DNA of 64,000 nt. It comes from Leucobacter luti (GTDB lineage: Bacteria > Actinomycetota > Actinomycetes > Actinomycetales > Microbacteriaceae). Positions 36,856 through 45,401 of this stretch are shown piece by piece. The position numbers and the translations under genes were made by a program. Each line of letters opens with the position of its first letter. Position 1 is the stretch's first letter. The notes beneath the pieces are model-generated. The model saw only the letters and a program-made list of their open reading frames with translations, had not been told where the DNA came from and searched no databases. The stretch covers positions 458,730-522,729 of the forward strand of contig NZ_SHKI01000004.1 of NCBI RefSeq assembly GCF_004217175.1, given 5' to 3'.

Positions 36856-38225
36856 GCGGCCGCCTCCCTGCGCACCCAGAGCGTGACGCACAGGCCCCCG
36901 CCGCTCGGTGCCGTGATGTCGAGCGCGCCGTCGATCGACGCGAGCAGATCGGTCGCGATCGCCAGCCCGAGCCCCGAACCGGGCACATTCTGGGTGCCCG
37001 CGCTCCGCCAGAACCGATCGGTGATCGCCTCAAGCTCGTCGTCTGGCACCCCGGGCCCGTGATCGCGCACCTCAATTCCGATCGCGTCCCCGCGCCGGAT
37101 CACCCCCAGCTCGACCGCGCCGCCGCGGGGCGAAAACTTCACCGCGTTGTCGATGATCGCGTCGAGTGCGCTCTCCACGACGAACGCGTCGGTGGCGCAC
37201 ACCACGCCCGGCTCCCCGCGCACCAGAAGCCGCACCTCGGCGCGCGCCGCAACATCATCCCAGGCGGCGGCGCGCGCCGCGACGAGCTCGCTCACATCGA
37301 CCGCGCGCACCTCAGCGTCGCCGTGCCCGGATCGCGACAGACTCAACAGGGTGTCCAGGATCCGCACCAGACGGCGCCCCTCCTCCCGGGTGGCCTCCAC
37401 GTCGTCGTCCCAGGACTCGGGCAGCCCGGTCGCCAGCATTTCGACGCGCACGAGGAGCGCGTTCAACGGGTTCCGCAGCTCGTGGGAGGCGTTCAGCGCG
37501 AACTCCCGTTGCCGCGCGAGCACGCGCTCGATCTCGGCGGCCATGTTGTTGAACACCAGAATCATGCGCTGCAGTTCAGGCGGCCCAGTCGCCTTGTCGA
37601 TCCGGGCGTCCATGTCGCCGTGCTCGATGGCCGCCATCGCCTCGTCCACACGACGCACCGGTCGCAGCACCCACCGGGCAAGCCGCAGCACCACGAGGAC
37701 CCCGGCCGCGGTGCCCAGGGCTCCGAGCACCGCGATCCACCCCCAGTGCTGTGTGATCGCCGCGCGCGGGGCAGCCATTGACTGCGAGAGCACCACGGCT
37801 CCGATCACGTCGCCGTCGGTGAACACCGGTTCGACGAGCGTCATCCGCTCGGCCGCCCAGGGCAGCATCGCCTGCGGCGTCTCGCCGCGCCGGCCCGAGA
37901 GCGCCAGGCTCACTCGCGCGAGCGTCTCCTCGTCAAGCCGAGTCTCCCGTCCGTTCAACTCCCACGGAATCCCGGTGCGATCGATCACTACAACGCTCGC
38001 GCCGTAGAGCTCTTCGTAGCGTTCGATCTCGGACGCGAGCACGAGCGAGTTGCCGGAGGCGAGCGCCTGGCGCGCGTTGGTCACGAAGTAGCTGAGATCA
38101 CCGGCGTTGTCGGCGAAGAAGGCCTGCTGCACGCTCTGCGCCGAGCTCCAGGCGTACCCGCCGCCGAGCACCACGAGCAGCCCCAGCATGGGAATGAGAA
38201 ACACGATCACCAGGCGCTGACGCAC
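36852..38225 (-). CDS. sensor histidine kinase linked to a TAXI binding protein
   Basis: The 457-residue kinase has TM1 (about 6-26), an extracytoplasmic sensor (27-160), TM2 (about 161-181), HAMP, a dimerisation helix with NASHELRNPLNALLVRVEML (His248) and an ATPase domain with DNAVKFS, DHGPGVP and GSGLGLAIA. It starts three bases after the response regulator stop and ends overlapping the TAXI gene, forming a three-gene unit. The ligand is unknown, and the downstream glu operon makes an acidic amino or organic acid a reasonable guess. Confidence 0.93.
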   Translation of the reverse strand: MRQRLVIVFLIPMLGLLVVLGGGYAWSSAQSVQQAFFADNAGDLSYFVTNARQALASGNSLVLASEIERYEELYGASVVVIDRTGIPWELNGRETRLDEETLARVSLALSGRRGETPQAMLPWAAERMTLVEPVFTDGDVIGAVVLSQSMAAPRAAITQHWGWIAVLGALGTAAGVLVVLRLARWVLRPVRRVDEAMAAIEHGDMDARIDKATGPPELQRMILVFNNMAAEIERVLARQREFALNASHELRNPLNALLVRVEMLATGLPESWDDDVEATREEGRRLVRILDTLLSLSRSGHGDAEVRAVDVSELVAARAAAWDDVAARAEVRLLVRGEPGVVCATDAFVVESALDAIIDNAVKFSPRGGAVELGVIRRGDAIGIEVRDHGPGVPDDELEAITDRFWRSAGTQNVPGSGLGLAIATDLLASIDGALDITAPSGGGLCVTLWVRREAAA

Positions 38226-38228
38226 GGG

Positions 38229-38900
38229 CTAGGTCACCGGCAACTTGTATCCGACCCCGCGGATCGTCTCGATAAACTCCGCGTGCCCGGTCTTGCGGCG
38301 GATCGAGCCGACGTGCACCTCGAGCGAGCGTTGGAACGCGTGCCACTCCGTATTCCACACCTCGAATATGATGCGCTCGCGCTGCACCACCACGCCGGGG
38401 TAGCGCGCGAGGACCGCGACAATATCGAACTCCTTGGGCGTGAGCTCCACCAGGGTGCCGGCGACCGAGACCTGGCGCGCCACCAGGTCGATCACCACTC
38501 CGCCCACCTCGAGCGGCGCGCCGCGCTCGCCGTCCTGCGGCATCGCCCGCACCCGCCGCGTCACTGCTTCGATGCGCGCCACCAGCTCGCGCACGTCGTA
38601 CGGCTTCACCAGGAAATCGTCTGCGCCCGCGCGGAGCCCGTGAATCCGATCCTGCACCTCGCTGCGGGCCGTCGCGATGAGGATCGGCACCCCGGTGTGC
38701 GCCCGGATCCTGCGACACAGGTCAATCCCGTCGATGTCCGGCAGCCCGAGGTCGAGCAGCACCACATCGATCTCGGCGTCGAGGCTGGCGAGCGCCGCAG
38801 CCCCATCCGCTGCCCGCACCGTCTCGAACCCGGACTTCTTGAGGAAGGCGCACAGGGCACCGGCGACGCGATCGTCGTCTTCGATCACCAGTATCTTCAA
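38229..38900 (-). CDS. OmpR-family response regulator linked to TAXI/kinase genes
   Basis: The 223-residue regulator has receiver Asp50 (VVLLDLGLPDIDG), acidic pocket IEDDD and a winged-helix output domain ending TIRGVGYKLPV. It uses a TTG start with AGGAC seven bases upstream. It is the first gene of the regulator-kinase-TAXI unit. The 11-base phased repeats upstream of gluA would suit a regulator of this family, so gluABCD is a candidate target. Confidence 0.93.
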   Translation of the reverse strand: MKILVIEDDDRVAGALCAFLKKSGFETVRAADGAAALASLDAEIDVVLLDLGLPDIDGIDLCRRIRAHTGVPILIATARSEVQDRIHGLRAGADDFLVKPYDVRELVARIEAVTRRVRAMPQDGERGAPLEVGGVVIDLVARQVSVAGTLVELTPKEFDIVAVLARYPGVVVQRERIIFEVWNTEWHAFQRSLEVHVGSIRRKTGHAEFIETIRGVGYKLPVT

Positions 38901-39432
38901 GGCGCGTGTCCTGTGCGGGGAGGGGGTGGGGGAATCCTCAGGCTAGCAGCCCGGCCGCGGCGCAGAACTTCCCGGACCGCGCGCGGCCACGCGGGAAAAA
39001 CAAACTCGCGCAGGGTGAGAATGTGAGTCTCACCCTGCGCGAGTTCGTGTTTCCTGCCCGAATGCGGAGTACCGCAGCGCCCGCCCGGCTCACGCCGAAC
39101 CGCAGCGCGCGGGGCCCCACCGGGGCCCCGCCCCGAGCGCTGCGGCGCAAAAACCAGATATCCAGCGCTCCGCTAGTCGTTCATGATCGAGTCGGGCTGG
39201 ACAACAGTTCCTCCCCGGCTCACGCCGAACCGCAGCGCGCGGGGCCCCACCGGGGCCCCGCCCCGAGCGCTGCGGCGCAAAAACCAGATATCCAGCGCTC
39301 CGCTAGTCGTTCATGATCGAGTCGGGCTGGACAACAGTTCCTCCCCGGCTCACGCCGAACCGCAGCGCGCGGGGCCCCACCGGGGCCCCGCCCCGAGCGC
39401 TGCGGCGCAAAAATCAGATATCCAGCGCTCCG
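38901..39432. other. gap holding the nusA terminator and a tandem triplication
   Basis: No gene. From nusA outward it holds nearly three copies of a 130-base unit containing the nusA stop (39084-39461), then a terminator (38993-39045) and the short leader of the response regulator gene. Confidence 0.85.
38993..39045 (-). terminator. intrinsic terminator downstream of nusA
   Basis: A perfect 18-base stem (39003-39020 with 39028-39045), a seven-base loop and then TGTTTTTCCC on the minus strand. It is the most classical terminator in the window, and it separates nusA from the response regulator gene. Confidence 0.9.
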
Positions 39433-39461
39433 CTAGTCGTTCATGATCGAGTCGGGCTGGA
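39084..39461 (-). repeat. 130-base tandem triplication of the nusA 3' end
   Basis: CGCTAGTCGT, containing the nusA stop, occurs at 39171, 39301 and 39431, and CCGGCTCACG at 39085, 39215 and 39345, both with exact 130-base periods. The copies differ by a single base (T at 39413 where the others have C). Each carries the last eight codons, the stop and a GC-rich hairpin around GGGGCCCCGGTGGGGCCCC. Confidence 0.95.
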
Positions 39462-40428
39462 TATCGATTTTTGCGCCCGTCAACTTGGCGGCGAGACGGG
39501 CGTTCTGGCCCTCCTTGCCGATGGCGAGCGAGAGCTGGAAATCGGGCACCAGCGCGCGCACCTGCTTGAGCGACTCGTTCAGCATAAACACGTCGGTCAC
39601 CTTGGCGGGCGAGAGCGCGTTTGCCACGAACTTAGGCAGCTCGGGCGAGTAGTCGACGATGTCGATCTTCTCCTCGCCGAGCTCGCCCATCACGGCGCGC
39701 ACGCGGCTGCCCATCTCGCCAATGCAGGTGCCCTTGGCGTTGATCCCCGCCTGCTTTGCGCGCACGGCGACCTTCGAGCGGTGGCCGGCCTCGCGGGCAA
39801 GCGACACGATCTCCACCAGACCGTCGGCGAGCTCGGGCACCTCCCGCTCGAACAGCTTGCGCACGAGCCCCGGGTGCGTACGCGAGACCACAACCTGCGG
39901 CCCCTTCGTGCCCTTTGAAACGCTCGTCACGTATACGCGGATGCGCATGCCGTGCGGGTACTTCTCGCCCGGCACCTGCTCCTCGGGGGGCAGGATCGCT
40001 TCAAGCTCGCCCAGGTCGACGTGCACCATGCGCGGGTTGGGGCCCTGCTGCACCACGCCGGACACCACCTGGCCCTCGCGGTCCTTGAAGGTCCCCAGGA
40101 CGGCATCGTCGCTGAGGTCGCGGAGGCGCTGGTTGATGACCTGCTTCGCCGCGCTCGACGCCACGCGCCCAAACTCGTCGGTGGTGATGTACGCCTCGCC
40201 GATCACCTGGCCCTCGTCGTCGAGTTCCGGGACCAGCACTGAGATCTCGCCGCTCTTGCGGTCGAGGGTCACGCGAACGTCTGATTCGCGCGGCATGGGG
40301 AGCTTGTTGTTTTCAGCGTGGCGCAGGTAGGCCGACTGAATTGCCTGTTCAATAATCTCGACGAGCTCGTCGAACGGGATTTCCTTTTCGCGTTCGATCT
40401 GTCGCAGCGTTACTAGCTCGATTTTCAT
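39433..40428 (-). CDS. nusA: transcription termination/antitermination factor NusA
   Basis: The 331-residue short actinobacterial form: an N-terminal RNA polymerase-binding domain (1-105), S1 domain (about 110-185, GVVQQGPNPRMVHVDLGELEAILPP), KH1 and KH2 (VSRTHPGLVRKLFEREVPE, GEEKIDIVDYSPE, LSLAIGKEGQNARLAAKLTG). It lacks the C-terminal acidic repeats of proteobacterial NusA. ATG 40428 has GAGGAGG upstream. The gene before it is a YiaAB protein rather than rimP, and ylxR-infB is not directly downstream. Its last eight codons and the stop lie in the tandem array. Confidence 0.96.
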   Translation of the reverse strand: MKIELVTLRQIEREKEIPFDELVEIIEQAIQSAYLRHAENNKLPMPRESDVRVTLDRKSGEISVLVPELDDEGQVIGEAYITTDEFGRVASSAAKQVINQRLRDLSDDAVLGTFKDREGQVVSGVVQQGPNPRMVHVDLGELEAILPPEEQVPGEKYPHGMRIRVYVTSVSKGTKGPQVVVSRTHPGLVRKLFEREVPELADGLVEIVSLAREAGHRSKVAVRAKQAGINAKGTCIGEMGSRVRAVMGELGEEKIDIVDYSPELPKFVANALSPAKVTDVFMLNESLKQVRALVPDFQLSLAIGKEGQNARLAAKLTGAKIDIQPDSIMND

Positions 40429-40494
40429 CGTGCCCTCCTCATATTGAACTGTGTATTTAGATGTCACGCCCGAGGGCGCGGAGAAGTGACCAGG

Positions 40495-40992
40495 TTACTC
40501 TAGACCCCTGAGGGATGCCAGATCCGTCTGTCGCCGCGGCGGGTCAGTCTCGGTGGCCGCGTGCTCCTCTGCTCCGGATTCGAGCCGAAACTGTGCGAGG
40601 TCGCGCACGTTCTTCTGCACCGCGACGGCCGCGAACAGGCTGAGCGCGAAGCTGATCCCGTAGAACCCCTTCTCGCTCAGCACCAGACTTCCGGCGTTCC
40701 ACAGCCCGATCGCGAGCAGCGCGAGGGAAATCACGAGCGCGAACCAGGCGATGCCGGTGTACAGGTTCGTGACCGGGAGGCCGTCGGCCCGATCCCGCAC
40801 CGTTTTCTGCAGCGATACGGCCGCGAACAGCCCGAACATGAGGAGCGCGAAGTAGTAGCCCTTCTCGTTGAGCTCCATGCCAGCGTTGAAGAGACCCACC
40901 AGGTACGCGCCCATGCCGAGAACGAGTGCGACCCAGGAAGCGCCCGCGAATGCCGGTGTCGGCTTGGCGGCCTGGTCTGTCGTGTCAGTCAT
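40495..40992 (-). CDS. YiaAB two-helix domain membrane protein
   Basis: The 165-residue protein has two copies of a two-helix YiaA/YiaB module: [51 protein letters not shown] (about 25-75) and a matching [52 protein letters not shown] (about 88-138). The function is unknown. ATG 40992 has GGGAG eight bases upstream. It sits where rimP would be expected, upstream of nusA. Confidence 0.9.
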   Translation of the reverse strand: MTDTTDQAAKPTPAFAGASWVALVLGMGAYLVGLFNAGMELNEKGYYFALLMFGLFAAVSLQKTVRDRADGLPVTNLYTGIAWFALVISLALLAIGLWNAGSLVLSEKGFYGISFALSLFAAVAVQKNVRDLAQFRLESGAEEHAATETDPPRRQTDLASLRGLE

Positions 40993-41205
40993 GATGAACT
41001 CCCTCGTTCGTGACGACCGCACCGGTGCGGGCCGTGCTGGCGCTACTCTCGCAGCCCCGCATCCCCGAGCGTGCATATGCCCGATTTCGGCGCCGAGCAC
41101 ATGCCAGAAATTGCATGCGTCGTGGCCACTGCGTCGCACAAACGACTCGGGGCGGGGCCGCGGCGTGTGCCACGATCCCGCCCCGAGTGGCGTCAGCGCT
41201 GCGGG

Positions 41206-42972
41206 CTACGACCGGAAGAGCCCGGGAACCTCCGCGATCGCGACCCGATCCTTCGTGCCGGCGGCGCGATCCCAGACCTCCGCGAAGCCCTCAGCGGCAT
41301 CGCGTCCGACCACAACCACGCGCGGCACCCCGAGCAGCTCGGCGTCGCCAAACTTCACGCCGGGCGACACCTTTGGACGATCGTCGAACAGGACGTCGAG
41401 TCCGGCGGCTTCGAGCTGGGCAGCGAGTTCCTCGGCCACCTCGGCAACGATCGGGTCCTTGCCGGTCGCGACGAGGTGCACGTCGAACGGCGCGATTGCC
41501 TCGGGCCAGATCAGGCCGCGGTCGTCGTGGTGCAGCTCCGCGAGAATCGCCATGATGCGCGTCACGCCGATCCCGTACGAGCCCATCGTCACCGTGACGA
41601 GCTTCCCGTTCTCGTCGAGCACCTTGAGGCCCAGAGCCTCGGCGTACTTGCGGCCGAGCTGGAAGACGTGGCCGATCTCCATCCCGCGCGCGGTCTCGAT
41701 CGGGCCGGACCCGTCGGGCGCCGGATCCCCGTCGCGGACGCTCGCCATGTCGGCGACGCCGTCGGCGCTGAAATCGCGCCCGGCAACGAGGTACGCCACG
41801 TGCTTCTCGTCGACGTTCGCGCCGGTGATCCAGGAGGTACCCGAAACGACCCGCGGGTCGAGCAGGTAGCGGATCCCCGTCGCGCCCTCGGTGCCGAGAA
41901 TCGGGGCGCCATCGCGCACCGGCCCGATGTAACCGCGCACGAGGCCCGGGTGCTTCTCAAAGTCTGCCGCGGTCGCGGGCTCCACATCGGCGCCGGCAAA
42001 CACGACCTCCGCGCGCTTCATGTCGGCGTCGCGATCGCCGGGCATTCCCACGACCACCAGTTCCCGCTCGCCGCCGATCGGCGTCACCGCAAGCACCACG
42101 TTCTTCAGCGTGTCTGCCGCGGTCCACTCGCGGCCGTCTGCCCGCGGCAGCACGGCGTTCGCGTGCGCCACGAGGGTCTCGATCGTGGGGGTGTTGGGCG
42201 AGTCAAACACCTCGGCGGCGGGCAGCCCGTCGAACGGAATCGCGTCGGGCACCGGCGTCACGTACGCCTCGACGTTTGCGGCGTATCCGCCCGCGGAGCG
42301 CACGAAGGTGTCCTCGCCGATCGGCGTGGGGAGCAGGAACTCCTCGCTGCGCGAGCCGCCCATCGCGCCGGCATCAGCCGACACGATCACGTACTCGAGG
42401 CCGAGGCGAGTGAAGATCCGCTCGTAGGCGTCGCGCTGCTTCTGGTACGCGGCGGCGAGCCCCTCGTCGGTCACGTCGAACGAGTACGCGTCCTTCATGG
42501 TGAACTCGCGCCCGCGCAGCAGGCCGGCGCGCGGCCGCGCCTCGTCGCGGTACTTGTCCTGGATCTGAAACAGCTGCAGGGGCAGGTCCTTGTAGGAGGT
42601 GACGATGTCCTTCACCATCAGGGTGAAGGCTTCCTCGTGCGTGGGGGCGAGCAGGTGATCGGCGCCGTGCCGATCCTGCAGGCGGAACATCGTCTCGCCG
42701 TACTCTTCCCAGCGGCCCGTTGCCTCGTATGGCTCGCGCGGCAGCAGCGCGGGGAAGTGCACCTCGTGCGCACCCGCGGCCGCCATCTCCTCGCGGATAA
42801 TCTGCTCGAGCTTGCCCTTCACCCGGAGCCCGAGTGGCAGCCACCCGAACACGCCGGGCGACTGACGCCGAATGTATCCCGCCCGCACCAGCAGCCGATG
42901 GCTGGCGACCTCGGCGTCTGCGGGATCCTCGCGAAGGGTCTTCAGGAAGTAGTTGCTGAGCCGTGTCATCAC
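41206..42972 (-). CDS. proS: prolyl-tRNA synthetase
   Basis: The 588-residue class II synthetase is the bacterial type with an editing (INS) insertion between motifs 2 and 3. Motif 1 is in [17 protein letters not shown] [20 protein letters not shown], motif 2 in [29 protein letters not shown], motif 3 in [13 protein letters not shown]. The anticodon-binding domain is C-terminal. GTG 42972 is chosen because it lies exactly six bases after TACGAT (leaderless). The adjacent ATG 42969 is the alternative. Confidence 0.96.
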   Translation of the reverse strand: MMTRLSNYFLKTLREDPADAEVASHRLLVRAGYIRRQSPGVFGWLPLGLRVKGKLEQIIREEMAAAGAHEVHFPALLPREPYEATGRWEEYGETMFRLQDRHGADHLLAPTHEEAFTLMVKDIVTSYKDLPLQLFQIQDKYRDEARPRAGLLRGREFTMKDAYSFDVTDEGLAAAYQKQRDAYERIFTRLGLEYVIVSADAGAMGGSRSEEFLLPTPIGEDTFVRSAGGYAANVEAYVTPVPDAIPFDGLPAAEVFDSPNTPTIETLVAHANAVLPRADGREWTAADTLKNVVLAVTPIGGERELVVVGMPGDRDADMKRAEVVFAGADVEPATAADFEKHPGLVRGYIGPVRDGAPILGTEGATGIRYLLDPRVVSGTSWITGANVDEKHVAYLVAGRDFSADGVADMASVRDGDPAPDGSGPIETARGMEIGHVFQLGRKYAEALGLKVLDENGKLVTVTMGSYGIGVTRIMAILAELHHDDRGLIWPEAIAPFDVHLVATGKDPIVAEVAEELAAQLEAAGLDVLFDDRPKVSPGVKFGDAELLGVPRVVVVGRDAAEGFAEVWDRAAGTKDRVAIAEVPGLFRS

Positions 42973-42978
42973 CCCACT

Positions 42979-42984
42979 ATCGTA
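42979..42984 (-). promoter_or_regulatory. -10 element of proS, leaderless start
   Basis: TACGAT (minus strand) ends six bases before GTG 42972. Confidence 0.55.
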
Positions 42985-43079
42985 GCCCTCCGCGGGGCGC
43001 GCGGCCGCCCCGCGGCGGCCCCGGTTTCGGCTGAGCGCCGCGGCCGGGCGCCGAGGCCCCGGATTTCGCCGGCACGGCC

Positions 43080-43085
43080 TAGGCT
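43080..43085 (+). promoter_or_regulatory. -10 element of the mannosyltransferase gene, leaderless start
   Basis: TAGGCT ends seven bases before ATG 43093. Confidence 0.5.
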
Positions 43086-43092
43086 GGGGTCC

Positions 43093-44694
43093 ATGCGCAG
43101 GCACCTGGGATGGATCGTTCCCACCGTCGTGCTCGGGATCGCCGCCCTGCTCCGGTTCTGGGCGCTCGACCGCCCCGACACCCTCGTGTTCGACGAGCTC
43201 TACTACGTGCGCGACGCGATCAGCCAGCTCGCCCACGGGTTCCCCACCACCTGGCCGGACAGCGACCCGTCGATGGCGGGCGAGCGCGCCACATCGTTCA
43301 CCGACGCCGCGTCGAACGCGGTGCACCCGCCGCTCGGGAAGTGGCTGATCGGCCTCGGTATCCTCGCGTTCGGGCCGGAGACCGGCTGGGGCTGGCGTGC
43401 CTCGTCCGCGCTCGCCGGCGTGATCACCGTCGGCATCGTCATGCGACTCGGGTGGCTCCTCTCGCGGAGCCGGATCGTCGCCTGGGCGGCGGGCCTCATT
43501 CTCGCGATCGACGGGGTGCACGTGGTGCTCAGCCGCGTCAGCCTGCTCGACGGCTTTCTCACGATGTTCGTGGCGCTCGGTGCCCTGTTCGTGTGGCGCG
43601 ATCAGCTGGCGCAGGCCGAGAGCGCCGCGCGGGCCCACGAGCTCGGCCGGGCGATCAAGGTCGCGTGGGCGCGGCCGTGGCTCATCGCGGCGGCGGCCGC
43701 GTTCGGGGCGGCGGCGGCCGTGAAGTGGTCGGGGCTGTACCCGCTCGCCGCGTTCCTCATCTTCGTCACGGTCCGCGACCTCGTGGTCCGGCTCCGGTCC
43801 CGCACCCCGCGACCGGTGCTCCGGGCGGCGGCGCAGGCCGGAGTCGCCGCGCTCGTCACGCTGCCCGTCACGTTCTTCGTCTACCTCGCGAGCTGGACCG
43901 GCTGGATCGTGACCGCCGGGGGCTGGGCCCGCACGCCGGGCGTCGCCTGGCCCGCCGCCCTGCTGCAGTACCACCGCGAGATGCTCGGCTGGCACAGCAC
44001 GCTCAGCGCACCGCACCCGTACCAGTCGCACCCGCTGACCTGGCCGTTCGCGCTGCGTCCCACGGCGATGTACGAGGAAAGCTGGAGCGACGGCTGCAAC
44101 TGGGGCGAGTGCGTCGCTGCGGTGTCGCCCCTGCCGAACCCGCTGATTACCTGGGGCGGTGTGATCGCGCTCGTGCTGCTCGTGTGGTGTGCGGTCTGGG
44201 AGATCCAGACCAGGCGCCGGGCCACGGCGTTTGCGGCGGCCCGGCACATTTCCGCGGACGCACCGCCGCACCTCGACCCCACAGCCCCCGGCCGCGCCAG
44301 CGGCGCGGCACCGGCTCCCCTGCTCCGGATCCCGCTCGCGGTCGCCAGCGCATTCGTGCTCACGGGCTATCTGTCCGGCTGGCTCCCGTGGGTGCTCACC
44401 ACGTCGAGGTCGGCGGTGTTCCAGTTCTACGCGGTGGTGCTCACCCCGTTCTCAGCGCTCGCGCTGGCGCTCGTGATCGGGATGATCTGCCGGGTCGGCG
44501 GGCTGCGCGACGTGAGCGCGACGGTCGGCCTCCGGCCGCTCGGAGCGTCAGAGCTGTGGGGGCGGCGCGCGGCGGCCGCGCTGTTTCTCGCGGTCGCGCT
44601 CGCGCTCGCGCTGTTCTACTTCCCGACCTGGTCTGGGATGCCCGTGGCTGAGTGGTTCTGGCGCGCACACCTCTGGCTGCCCGGCTGGGACTAG
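43093..44694 (+). CDS. protein O-mannosyltransferase (GT39)
   Basis: The 533-residue membrane enzyme transfers mannose from polyprenyl-phosphate-mannose to Ser/Thr of proteins during export through Sec. It has about ten helices. The catalytic acidic pair is DELYYVRDA in the first external loop, preceded by [13 protein letters not shown], with [12 protein letters not shown] in the same loop. The conserved [11 protein letters not shown] and [10 protein letters not shown] segments follow. Its lipid donor would be made by the GT2 protein at 9712. Divergent from proS. Confidence 0.93.
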   Translation: MRRHLGWIVPTVVLGIAALLRFWALDRPDTLVFDELYYVRDAISQLAHGFPTTWPDSDPSMAGERATSFTDAASNAVHPPLGKWLIGLGILAFGPETGWGWRASSALAGVITVGIVMRLGWLLSRSRIVAWAAGLILAIDGVHVVLSRVSLLDGFLTMFVALGALFVWRDQLAQAESAARAHELGRAIKVAWARPWLIAAAAAFGAAAAVKWSGLYPLAAFLIFVTVRDLVVRLRSRTPRPVLRAAAQAGVAALVTLPVTFFVYLASWTGWIVTAGGWARTPGVAWPAALLQYHREMLGWHSTLSAPHPYQSHPLTWPFALRPTAMYEESWSDGCNWGECVAAVSPLPNPLITWGGVIALVLLVWCAVWEIQTRRRATAFAAARHISADAPPHLDPTAPGRASGAAPAPLLRIPLAVASAFVLTGYLSGWLPWVLTTSRSAVFQFYAVVLTPFSALALALVIGMICRVGGLRDVSATVGLRPLGASELWGRRAAAALFLAVALALALFYFPTWSGMPVAEWFWRAHLWLPGWD

Positions 44695-44717
44695 GCGCGG
44701 CCCGGGGCGCCCACCGG

Positions 44718-45401
44718 CTAGAGCAGGCGGCGGGAGAGCGCCCAGGCCGTGAGCTCGTGCCGGTTCGAGAGCTGCAGTTTGCGGAGCACCTTTGAGACGT
44801 GCGTCTCGACGGTCTTCACTGAGAGGAACAGCTCGGCGGCCACCTCCTTGTACGCGTAGCCGCGAGCAATCATCCGCATCACCTCCTGCTCGCGCGCGGA
44901 GAGCCGGTCAAGCTCGTCGTCGGCCGCGGCCGTCTCGCCGCCGCCGGTGCCGAACGCGTCGAGCACGAACCCCGCGAGGCGCGGCGAGAACACCGCGTCG
45001 CCGCCGTGCACGCGCACCACCGCGGCGGTTACCTCCGCGCCAGAGGCGGTCTTGGTGAGGTAGCCGCGGGCACCCGCGCGGATCACGCTGACCACGTCGT
45101 CCGCCGCGTCTGACACGCTGAGGGCGAGGATCCGCGTCTCGGCCGCCCCAGGGAGCCCGACCAGCCGCTGCAGCACCTCGGCCCCGCCACCGCCGGATCC
45201 GCCGGGCAGGTGCACGTCGAGCAGCACCACGTCAGGCGCGAGCTCGGCGATCACCGACACCGCCTCGTCGACGGTCGCCGCCTCCCCCACCACGTCCAGC
45301 TCGGCGCCCAGCTCGGCCCGGAGCCCCGTGCGAAAGATCTGGTGGTCGTCGACGATCACCACGCGGATCGGGGGTGTGGTGCCCGCTGCCTCACTCGTCA
45401 T
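44718..45401 (-). CDS. NarL/LuxR-type response regulator
   Basis: The 227-residue regulator has a receiver domain with VVIVDDHQIFRTGLR and phospho-acceptor Asp in DVVLLDVHLPGGSGGGG, and a LuxR helix-turn-helix LSAREQEVMRMIARGYAYKEVAAELFLSVKTVETHVSKVLRKL. Its ATG overlaps the kinase stop by 11 bases. With its PspC-containing kinase it forms an envelope-stress type system, and the divergent PspC operon is its likely target. Confidence 0.93.
   Translation of the reverse strand: MTSEAAGTTPPIRVVIVDDHQIFRTGLRAELGAELDVVGEAATVDEAVSVIAELAPDVVLLDVHLPGGSGGGGAEVLQRLVGLPGAAETRILALSVSDAADDVVSVIRAGARGYLTKTASGAEVTAAVVRVHGGDAVFSPRLAGFVLDAFGTGGGETAAADDELDRLSAREQEVMRMIARGYAYKEVAAELFLSVKTVETHVSKVLRKLQLSNRHELTAWALSRRLL

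Noticed and set aside
39084..39461. CRISPR-like direct repeats
   Set aside because: The units are adjacent 130-base copies with no spacers, and include coding sequence of nusA.
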